From NCBI GenBank assembly GCA_947461915.1, contig CANHNG010000013.1, forward strand, positions 1 to 13,336: a DNA stretch of 13,336 nt, read 5' to 3'. Position 1 is the stretch's first letter; each line of letters begins with the position of its first letter. Below, piece by piece: positions 7,779 to 13,114 of the stretch. Source of the stretch: Flavobacteriaceae bacterium (GTDB taxonomy: Bacteria > Bacteroidota > Bacteroidia > Flavobacteriales > Flavobacteriaceae). The notes under the pieces are model-generated. The model did no database searches and was not told the DNA's origin. It was given only the letters and a program-made list of their open reading frames with translations. Made by a program: the position numbers and the translations under genes.

Positions 7779-7809
7779 TTGTTTTGTTGTACCTATTGTT
7801 GTACCTTCG
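7779..7809 (+). promoter_or_regulatory. Candidate integrase promoter (TTG-N20-TACCTTCG)
   Basis: TTG at 7779-7781 and TACCTTCG at 7802-7809 are 20 bases apart, the same arrangement as in front of ytxJ. The leader before the integrase ATG would be about 95 bases. The -33 to -7 spacer holds the tandem TTGTTGTACC repeat and one arm of an inverted repeat, so integrase or another protein bound there could block transcription. Confidence 0.55.
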
Positions 7810-7908
7810 TATTACGATGCATCCGATTGAAAACCCTTATTTTCAGGTACTTTCTCCCCTTTGCATTCCTTTACAAATATAGTGCAACATTTCTAAATTC
7901 CTAACATT

Positions 7909-9126
7909 ATGGCTTCAATTAAATTAATCCTTAGAACACATCAAGTTGACCAAACAGGACACAGCCCTTTGTACATCCGAATTATTAAAGATAGAAAAAC
8001 GAAATTTATCACTGCCGGAGTGAAACTCAAAGAGAGCGAGTGGGATGAAACAAAGCAGAAAGTAAAAAAGAACCATTCTAATAGTGCCAGGATGAATGCC
8101 TCGTTATCTCAAAAGATTGCCGACGCTGAAGGACACGTTGCCGATTTGGAACGCAAAGTAAAATCCATATCAGTCAACAAAATAAAGGAAGCCATAAAAG
8201 GAAAAGAGGTGCCAAACTTTTTTGACTATGCCTACAAAAGATGCGAAAAAATAAAAGGAAACCTTGCTGTAAGTTCGCATCGCGCATATTACGGAAGTAT
8301 TAAAAAATTCGAAGATTATTTAGGAACTAGAGATGTTTATTTCGATGATATTACTGTTTCGGTGTTAATGGACTATATTAGTGATTTAAGTAATGTGAAG
8401 AAAAACTCCAACACCACCCAACGCCAAAAGATAATCATTTTGGCAATTATGTTCAAAGAGGCGATTAAAGAGGATATTATTCCGGCTCATATGTATCCGT
8501 TTAGTAAAATCAAATTGACACGAAATAGCAGCTCTCGTTCCTTTTTAAACAAAGATCAAATACAAGCTTTATTAAACTTAAATTTCGCTCCAGGATCTAT
8601 TTCTGAAATTGCTCGGGATATGTTTGTTTTTTCAATATATGCTGGCGGCTTGCGTTTTAGCGATGTAGTCGATTTACAGCATCAACATTTCAACCTTGAG
8701 GAAAGCAGAATCAAAAAGGTAATCCGAAAAACTTCACGCTTACATCAGTTTAAAATGGGTTCTGTTGCCTTAAATATTCTTTCGAAATACAGAAAAGAAA
8801 ATGCACTCGAAGACGATTTTATTTTCCCGATTGTAAAAAACAAAGAATTGTATTTTAAAAACGATGAAACCAAACATAAAATTATCGAAAGCGGAAATGT
8901 ACTTTGTAATAAATATTTGAGAAAAATTGGTACATCAATGAAATTGCCTTTTTCACTTTCATTTCATCTAAGCCGTCATAGTTTTGCAACCAATGCATTA
9001 AATAACGGAATGAGAATTGAGCACGTTTCTAAACTGATGGATCACAAAGAAATCAGCACTACGCAGATTTATGCCAAAATCATCAGCGAAGAATTGGACA
9101 AAGCAGTCGACAACTATATTTTCTAA
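7909..9126 (+). CDS. Tyrosine recombinase / integrase of a mobile element
   Basis: A 405-residue site-specific recombinase of the Bacteroidota conjugative-transposon type. Residues about 1-90 form an arm-binding domain (ASIKLILRTH, PLYIRIIKDRKTKFITAGVKL). Residues about 102-200 are the SAM-like core-binding domain. The catalytic domain holds the complete set: Arg249 in AGGLRFSD, Lys274 in VIRKTSR, His353 and Arg356 in HLSRHSFATNAL, His379 in LMDHKEIST, and the nucleophile Tyr388 in QIYAKI. It should integrate and excise the element by strand exchange through a 3'-phosphotyrosine link. It has its own promoter and terminator. The arm-binding domain separates it from XerC/XerD. The downstream genes fit a mobile-element assignment. 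Confidence 0.95.
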   Translation: MASIKLILRTHQVDQTGHSPLYIRIIKDRKTKFITAGVKLKESEWDETKQKVKKNHSNSARMNASLSQKIADAEGHVADLERKVKSISVNKIKEAIKGKEVPNFFDYAYKRCEKIKGNLAVSSHRAYYGSIKKFEDYLGTRDVYFDDITVSVLMDYISDLSNVKKNSNTTQRQKIIILAIMFKEAIKEDIIPAHMYPFSKIKLTRNSSSRSFLNKDQIQALLNLNFAPGSISEIARDMFVFSIYAGGLRFSDVVDLQHQHFNLEESRIKKVIRKTSRLHQFKMGSVALNILSKYRKENALEDDFIFPIVKNKELYFKNDETKHKIIESGNVLCNKYLRKIGTSMKLPFSLSFHLSRHSFATNALNNGMRIEHVSKLMDHKEISTTQIYAKIISEELDKAVDNYIF

Positions 9127-9134
9127 AATACAAC

Positions 9135-9194
9135 AAGGGTAAAATTTACCTTCCAAATTCAAACGAGGGTAAAAAAACAACTTTTTTACCTTCG
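9135..9194. repeat. Two related hairpins built from GGGTAAAA and TTTACCTTC
   Basis: The first unit (9137-9153) and second unit (9167-9193) each begin GGGTAAAA and end TTTACCTTC, forming two successive inverted repeats. The second is strong: 9164-9176 pairs with 9182-9194 over 13 bases with one G-U around a 5-base loop. The 3' end contains TACCTTCG (9187-9194), which resembles a -7 promoter element, but no TTG stands 20 bases before it. No T run follows, so these are more likely protein-binding or recombination sites than terminators. Confidence 0.6.
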
Positions 9195-9249
9195 TAACTA
9201 AAAACCCTAGTAAAATAAGGAAAAATAAAAGTTGTTAATAACTCATTTG

Positions 9250-9274
9250 AAATCCTTTAACAAGGATTTTTTTT
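9250..9274 (+). terminator. Rho-independent terminator downstream of the integrase
   Basis: AAATCCTT at 9250-9257 and AAGGATTT at 9262-9269 form a perfect 8-base stem with a 4-base loop, and an 8-base T run ends at 9274. It lies about 125 bases past the integrase stop and separates that gene from the RteC-like gene. Confidence 0.8.
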
Positions 9275-9441
9275 AATTTATAATTTTACAAAAGAGAAAA
9301 CAAGTAATTTTTAAAGCATTCGAAACGAGTGACAAACGAACTCTAGTTGAAAACACTAGGACTTCCAAAAAGCAACAAATTTAAAACCGCTTTTAATTAC
9401 CTTTCAATACCAAATGATCACCAAAAAAAACATACTAAAAT
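9275..9441. other. AT-rich spacer before the RteC-like gene
   Basis: Together with 9127-9274 this makes a 315-base gap without a convincing gene. Beyond the hairpins and terminator listed separately I see only an AT-rich leader. A 37-codon open frame from ATG 9414 overlaps the next gene in another frame and has no recognisable features. No promoter with a good -33/-7 pair was found. Confidence 0.4.
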
Positions 9442-10350
9442 TTGAATTCCCAGGATCAAAATATACAAACAGCCCCGTTTGTAGAATTGGTGGCGGTGCC
9501 TTCAGCACTGGCCAAAAATCCTGTATTTGATATTATTATTGACGAAAAAATAACTCTTCAGAATTATTGCAACGCACTAATTGAAAAAATTTTCACGCTT
9601 CGACAATCAGACTTCCCAGCTTTCATAGACTATCAATGCGACCAAGTTAAAAACACAATCGTATGGTTAAACAAATTGGAAAAGTTAATTGCCAATAATG
9701 AAGAAATATTCGCTTCAAAGCACAATATGTGTCGTTTTACCAAACTAATGAATCTAATTGAACTCAAACGAAAGGACGTGCAATCTTCGCCCGTAAAAGA
9801 CCTTAAAATCAAAACCCCAAAAAGGTTAATTAATGCCATTTCTGATGACCGTTATTTTTCATATTTCGAAGTTAAAAATCATATTGAAACACTTACAGAC
9901 TTCACCGAAAAACTTATTTATTTAACCCAAGAAGCTTTTGCCTATAAACAAGCTGATAAATTTTCAATAAATACAACTTTACAAGCGTATGACGAACAAT
10001 GCAACCATCAAATTGAGCATTTACAAACACTTCGTAAAATGCGTTCTGACTATGACAAAGAGCAACAAGAAAAATTCAACAATGTAAAATTGGAAAAGGC
10101 ACCTATTTTTAAAATCCGCATCAATGGTCCAATTAATATTTTAACGGATGTGTACAAACAAATGATGTATTCATCCCAACCAAACGGCAAAACATACATC
10201 AATCATTCCATAAAAGACATCACAAAATTCATTTGTGACCACTATTTAGACGAGTTTGGAAACGAGCTATCTCCTAATACAATTCGAACCTATTTATCTC
10301 CAACAAGGAATGATAAAGACCCGAATAATGATACCAAAATAAGACTGTAG
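9442..10350 (+). CDS. Mobile-element protein, weakly RteC-like; possible excision regulator
   Basis: A 302-residue, mostly helical, charged protein without signal peptide or membrane segment. The N-terminal 220 residues are not recognised. The C-terminal part (about 228-290), GPINILTDVYKQMMYSS then INHSIKDITKFICDHY and LSPNTIRTYLSP, is laid out like the C-terminal domain of RteC, the regulator of excision in Bacteroides CTnDOT. This is from memory of the family pattern and is uncertain. No ATG is available: a stop at 9436-9438 precedes the frame, so TTG at 9442 is the first possible start, and TTG 9487 or GTG 9490/9496 are alternatives. Its stop codon lies inside the first AGACT/AGTCT inverted repeat, and the HTH gene follows, which supports a role in controlling that gene. 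Confidence 0.6.
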   Translation: MNSQDQNIQTAPFVELVAVPSALAKNPVFDIIIDEKITLQNYCNALIEKIFTLRQSDFPAFIDYQCDQVKNTIVWLNKLEKLIANNEEIFASKHNMCRFTKLMNLIELKRKDVQSSPVKDLKIKTPKRLINAISDDRYFSYFEVKNHIETLTDFTEKLIYLTQEAFAYKQADKFSINTTLQAYDEQCNHQIEHLQTLRKMRSDYDKEQQEKFNNVKLEKAPIFKIRINGPINILTDVYKQMMYSSQPNGKTYINHSIKDITKFICDHYLDEFGNELSPNTIRTYLSPTRNDKDPNNDTKIRL

Positions 10351-10353
10351 TCT
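10342..10353. promoter_or_regulatory. Inverted repeat AGACT-gt-AGTCT, possible operator 1
   Basis: Two 5-base half-sites with a 2-base spacer, overlapping the stop codon of the RteC-like gene. TAGTCTCAT (10348-10356) recurs exactly at 10413-10421 inside the second palindrome. The shared half-sites suggest one protein binding both. Confidence 0.4.
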
Positions 10354-10408
10354 CATTTCTTATAAAATTCAGATTTTAACTTCCCAACGTTCATAGGGTC
10401 TAGCAAAC

Positions 10409-10432
10409 TATTTAGTCTCATAAGACTAAATA
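10409..10432. promoter_or_regulatory. 10-base perfect inverted repeat upstream of the HTH gene, possible operator 2
   Basis: TATTTAGTCT (10409-10418) and AGACTAAATA (10423-10432) are perfect inverted copies separated by CATA. No U run follows at once, so it is unlikely to be a terminator. It is 63 bases before the HTH gene start and shares AGTCT/AGACT half-sites with 10342-10353. Either the RteC-like protein or the HTH protein could bind it. CTnDOT RteC binds inverted repeats ahead of its excision operon. Confidence 0.5.
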
Positions 10433-10494
10433 ATACCTGTGCGACTTTTTTTTATTTCTTCCATTTGCACCTTAATCATTTAAAACTTTTAAAA

Positions 10495-10776
10495 ATGGAA
10501 GCAATTATCTTCACAAAAGACCAGTTCACGGAACTAATGAGCAAATTGGACACAATTCAAAGCCAAATCAACGCCAAGGCTAACCCCAAACAAGAAACAT
10601 ATCTGGGTAGCGTAGAATTCCTAAAACTTTTAGATGTTTCAAAACGGACAGCACAAACCTGGAGAGACGAAGGCAAAATTTCCTTTAGCCAAGTGGGTAG
10701 CAAAATCTACTACAAGTTATCCGATGTTGAAAAGTTTATGCAAGAGAATTACAACAAAGCCTTCAAAAGCAGATAG
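10495..10776 (+). CDS. Small HTH (HTH_17/MerR-like) protein, excisionase-like
   Basis: A 93-residue protein. Residues 1-30 form a helix, perhaps for pairing. Residues about 36-85 (YLGSVEFLKLLDVSKRTAQTWRDEGKI, then a GSKIYYKLSDVEKFM wing) match the winged-helix HTH_17 pattern found in excisionases and Xis2c/Xis2d-type proteins of Bacteroidota elements. It probably binds DNA near the attachment site or its own promoter to direct excision. The ATG at 10495 is preferred over an earlier in-frame ATG at 10465, because it follows an A-rich leader and starts at the conserved helix. The inverted repeat at 10409-10432 lies just upstream. TCCATTTG (10460-10467) resembles a -7 element, weakly. The stop is 1 base before the next ATG, implying coupled translation. 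Confidence 0.8.
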   Translation: MEAIIFTKDQFTELMSKLDTIQSQINAKANPKQETYLGSVEFLKLLDVSKRTAQTWRDEGKISFSQVGSKIYYKLSDVEKFMQENYNKAFKSR

Positions 10777-10777
10777 G

Positions 10778-10930
10778 ATGAGTAATTGCAACGGAACCTG
10801 CGAGGCTTGCGATTGTAAACACAAACCAAATTCCCCTCCTTTGGAGGGGTACTCTTCGGGTAGGGTAGGCAAAACAAATTTACCCGAGCCTTCAAGAAGG
10901 CGAACAGACGAAGTAAACCTTAAACTTTAA
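10778..10930 (+). CDS. Small Cys-rich ORF carrying a dispersed repeat in its 3' half
   Basis: A 50-residue product, not recognised. The first 16 residues (MSNCNGTCEACDCKHK) hold four Cys spaced C-x3-C-x2-C-x-C, which could bind a metal ion. From residue 18 the sequence (NSPPLEGYSSGRVGKTN) is the translation of a repeat also found inside the primase gene, so the C-terminal half is probably acquired sequence. An original protein could have been shorter or ended differently. The ATG at 10778 comes 1 base after the HTH gene stop, and the stop is 9 bases before the primase ATG, giving a tight three-gene run. The open frame extends upstream to 10634 but overlaps the HTH gene there, so the short form is chosen. 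Whether it is translated is uncertain. Confidence 0.5.
   Translation: MSNCNGTCEACDCKHKPNSPPLEGYSSGRVGKTNLPEPSRRRTDEVNLKL
10833..10870 (+). repeat. Dispersed repeat type A, copy 1 (in the small ORF)
   Basis: The core CCCTCCTTTGGAGGGGT (10834-10850) is identical to 11782-11798 and contains a GGAGGG/CCCTCC palindrome. A GGGTAGGGTAGGC tail follows, a diverged form of the CGGGGTGGC tail in copy 2. It reads as SPPLEG in the same frame as copy 2. I recall this as a common short repeat in flavobacterial genomes; not checked. Confidence 0.8.
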
Positions 10931-10939
10931 ACAATTCTT

Positions 10940-13072
10940 ATGGTAACCCTATTCAAAAACTTCAACGAAGTCGTTGAACACAAATCACTCCCGGCAATCC
11001 TGGAAGAAATACGCACCGGAAAATACAAACACGCCATAGTTTACTTGCGTAAATCACTTGCCGAAAAAAAAGAAGAAGCCTACAACAAAGCCAAAAAAGC
11101 CCTTCCGGCTTTTACCCCTTCAGGAAAGTTTGTTGGAGGCAGAAAAATGGAATTCTTGGTTGAATATTCCAACACCATCATTTTGGACATTGATAAATTA
11201 AGCAAAGAAGACCTAATAAAAGCCAGCCATTTAGCAAACCAATCCGAATTTACCTATGCCAGTTTCATCAGCCCTTCTGGAAATGGTTTAAAAATATTGG
11301 TAAAAATTGCATCTCCAAAGGCAGAACACAAAGAAACCTTTCTCTTGGTCCAGGCACATTATGAAAAACTTCTAAAACTAGAAATTGATAAATCCGGGAA
11401 AGACATAACCCGATTATGTTTTTATTCCTGGGATGAAAATCTATACTTAAATGAAAACGCTTCAGTCTTTGCGAGTGAAACCAAGCAATCTTGTCAAGCT
11501 GAGCTTGTCAAAGCTTCTCCAACCGAAAACTCACAACCGACAACTGACAACAGCGAAGCCATCTACAATCACTGCATAAAATTCACCGAAAAAAAAGTGC
11601 AATTCGTGAATGGAAGCCGAAACGTATTCGTGCACCAACTAGCCTGTAACCTAAATCGCAAAGGTGTATCGCTTCAAGAAGCTCTAGGATATATACTAAC
11701 CGATTTTGGGTATGACGAAAAAGAAGTAACTCAAGCAGTCAACAGCGCCTATGGAAACATCCACGAATTCGCAAAAAATTTCCCTCCTTTGGAGGGGTGG
11801 CCGAAGGACGGGGTGGCTAAAAAGAAAGGTCACCCTGAGCTTGTCGAAGGGCAAAAACCGATAACAAGCGAAGCTGACGATGACGACGAAGACAAACCAA
11901 AACCAACTCAAATTGACCGTTTAGAACTCTTTTTATCAAACAAATATGTATTTCGACACAACATAGTGTCCGGAAAATTAGAGTTCCAATATTTCAGTAA
12001 AAGGAAGTGGAATGTGATGAATGATTTTATTGAAAATTCAATGCTTCGGGAATGTCTAAAAGCACGAATCAGAACAAACCTTTCTTCATTGCGAAACTTG
12101 CTCAACTCTGATTTTTGTCCGCTCTTCAATCCTTTTGAAGATTACTTTTTCAATTTACGTTCTTACGATGAAAAGACAGATTATATCACACAATTAGCAA
12201 ACACCATCACAACCACAAAACAAGACCTTTGGCAGCAATGTTTCAAAAAATGGTTGGTCGCAATGGTCGGTTGTGTTCTCGATGAAAAAGTAATCAATCA
12301 CACCGTAATTGTCTTCAGTGGCAAACAAGGGTTAGGAAAAACAACCTGGGTGGAAAAACTGGTTCCGAAACCCTTGAAAGAATATCTATTTTCTGGAACT
12401 ATCAACCCCAACAATAAAGATACATTGGTGCAGCTTTCCGAATGTATGTTAATCAACTTGGACGAGCTCGAAAACCTAAACCGTTCCGAAATTGGATCAC
12501 TCAAAGAAATCATTACAAAAACCCAAATCAGAATGAGAAAAGCCTACGGTCATAATAACGAAACAATGCCCAGAAGGGCATCGTTTGCCGGAAGTGTCAA
12601 CACCGCACAGTTCCTAAACGATAGTACAGGAAGTCGTAGGTTTCTTTGTTTTGAATTAGAAGGCATCCAATACCAACACGATGTAGATATTAATCTAGCT
12701 TTTTCACAAGCTTTGTTTCTTTTCAAAAGTGGTTTTAGACATTGGTTCGACCAAGAAGAAATCAAATCCATTACCGAAAATAACGAACAATACCAACTAC
12801 ACAGCCCAGAAGAAGAATTACTTTTAACGTGGTTTGAACCTTGTGATAGAGAAATTGCCACATTATTTCTAAATGCCTCACAAATAGGCGCTAAATTAGC
12901 TGAAAAAGCAAAAATTAACTTGAATGATGGAACAATAAACAAAATTGGAAAGGCACTCAAAAAACACAATTTCATTAAACTAATGAGGAAAGGAAGTCCA
13001 GTGTATGCTCTAAAAGAGTTTTCCTATGAAGAAGTGGATGAAACCAACAAAAAATCCGAGATAGAAAAGTAA
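10940..13072 (+). CDS. Primase-helicase of the mobile element (BT4734/VirE_N primase domain plus VirE ATPase)
   Basis: A 710-residue protein probably needed to replicate the excised element. Residues about 1-175 match the BT4734/VirE_N domain, an archaeo-eukaryotic primase-like fold. The likely metal ligands are Asp83 and Asp85 in IILDIDKL, with SGNGLKILVKI (113-123) and the Arg158 region as further active-site parts. Residues about 205-280 resemble a primase C-terminal helical domain. Residues about 425-600 are the VirE ATPase: Walker A GKQGLGKT (461-468), Walker B MLINLDEL (503-510), sensor SFAGSVN (548-554) and likely arginine finger GSRRF (564-568). The last 100 residues look like a winged helix. 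Two linkers (about 177-204 and 281-306) are translated dispersed repeats, the second followed by an acidic run EADDDDED. The ATG at 10940 has no Shine-Dalgarno site, as is usual in this phylum. A strong terminator follows. Confidence 0.88.
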   Translation: MVTLFKNFNEVVEHKSLPAILEEIRTGKYKHAIVYLRKSLAEKKEEAYNKAKKALPAFTPSGKFVGGRKMEFLVEYSNTIILDIDKLSKEDLIKASHLANQSEFTYASFISPSGNGLKILVKIASPKAEHKETFLLVQAHYEKLLKLEIDKSGKDITRLCFYSWDENLYLNENASVFASETKQSCQAELVKASPTENSQPTTDNSEAIYNHCIKFTEKKVQFVNGSRNVFVHQLACNLNRKGVSLQEALGYILTDFGYDEKEVTQAVNSAYGNIHEFAKNFPPLEGWPKDGVAKKKGHPELVEGQKPITSEADDDDEDKPKPTQIDRLELFLSNKYVFRHNIVSGKLEFQYFSKRKWNVMNDFIENSMLRECLKARIRTNLSSLRNLLNSDFCPLFNPFEDYFFNLRSYDEKTDYITQLANTITTTKQDLWQQCFKKWLVAMVGCVLDEKVINHTVIVFSGKQGLGKTTWVEKLVPKPLKEYLFSGTINPNNKDTLVQLSECMLINLDELENLNRSEIGSLKEIITKTQIRMRKAYGHNNETMPRRASFAGSVNTAQFLNDSTGSRRFLCFELEGIQYQHDVDINLAFSQALFLFKSGFRHWFDQEEIKSITENNEQYQLHSPEEELLLTWFEPCDREIATLFLNASQIGAKLAEKAKINLNDGTINKIGKALKKHNFIKLMRKGSPVYALKEFSYEEVDETNKKSEIEK
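11469..11490 (+). repeat. Dispersed repeat type C inside the primase gene
   Basis: TTGCGAGTGAAACCAAGCAA, continuing to 11490, resembles a short repeat I recall from Bacteroidota genomes (TTGCGAGG..CGAAGCAATC). It reads as part of VFASETKQS in the first linker and runs straight into the type B copy at 11493. Only one copy is in the window, so the assignment rests on memory. Confidence 0.45.
11493..11516 (+). repeat. Dispersed repeat type B, copy 1 (diverged)
   Basis: It shares CTGAGCTTGTC (11499-11509) and the following AAG with the copy at 11831-11852. It reads CQAELVKAS against GHPELVEGQ, the same reading frame. The surrounding bases (AAGCT/AGCTT) form short inverted arms. Confidence 0.7.
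11534..11551 (+). repeat. Short tandem-like repeat type D (CAACCGACAACTGACAAC)
   Basis: An 18-base stretch of CAAC-CGA-CAAC-TGA-CAAC in the first linker, read as QPTTDN. It resembles tandem CAACTGA arrays I recall between flavobacterial genes. With types C and B it fills about 80 bases between the primase domain and the next helical domain. Confidence 0.45.
11781..11817 (+). repeat. Dispersed repeat type A, copy 2 (in the primase gene)
   Basis: The core at 11782-11798 is identical over 17 bases to 10834-10850. The tail GGCCGAAGGACGGGGTGGC is nearer the form I recall as typical of this repeat. It reads FPPLEGWPKDGVA without a stop, in the linker after the primase C-terminal helices. Confidence 0.85.
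11831..11852 (+). repeat. Dispersed repeat type B, copy 2
   Basis: A 22-base element containing CTGAGCTTGTCGAAGGGC, 13 bases after type A copy 2, read as HPELVEGQ. HPELVEG-type peptides from this repeat are, from memory, common in predicted Bacteroidota proteins. It is related to 11493-11516. Confidence 0.75.
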
Positions 13073-13081
13073 ATTTTAACC

Positions 13082-13114
13082 AAAGTGGAAATCATAAATT
13101 TTCACTTTTTTTTT
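13082..13114 (+). terminator. Rho-independent terminator after the primase-helicase gene
   Basis: The arms at 13082-13092 and 13098-13108 pair over 11 bases with one G-U around a 5-base loop, and a T run reaches 13114. It starts 9 bases after the stop codon and ends the HTH/small ORF/primase transcript. Confidence 0.85.

Larger units (their letters stand above)
7600..7908. other. 309-base spacer between ytxJ and the integrase; likely left junction of the element
   Basis: No ORF is supported here. It contains, in order, a long AT-rich hairpin (7624-7667), a perfect 8-base inverted repeat CAACAAAA/TTTTGTTG at 7768-7775 and 7782-7789, a tandem 12-base unit TTGTTGTACCTA/TTGTTGTACCTT at 7784-7807, and the integrase promoter. 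Integrase arm-type sites and the attachment core would be expected beside the integrase, so this is where they would most likely be. That placement is inference. Confidence 0.5.

Noticed and set aside
9414..9527. Short ORF from ATG 9414 as a leader peptide for the RteC-like gene.
   Set aside because: Overlaps the gene out of frame and has no leader features; kept only as a remark.
10465..10494. Ten-residue longer start for the HTH gene (ATG at 10465).
   Set aside because: It overlaps the likely promoter element, and the added residues are not typical. ATG 10495 follows an A-rich leader.
10634..10777. Upstream extension of the small Cys-rich ORF.
   Set aside because: It runs through the HTH gene in another frame, with composition of a shadow frame. 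ATG 10778 starts just after the HTH stop.
11493..11852. The repeats in the primase gene as a CRISPR array.
   Set aside because: Repeats are of different types, unevenly spaced, in coding sequence, and no cas gene is present.
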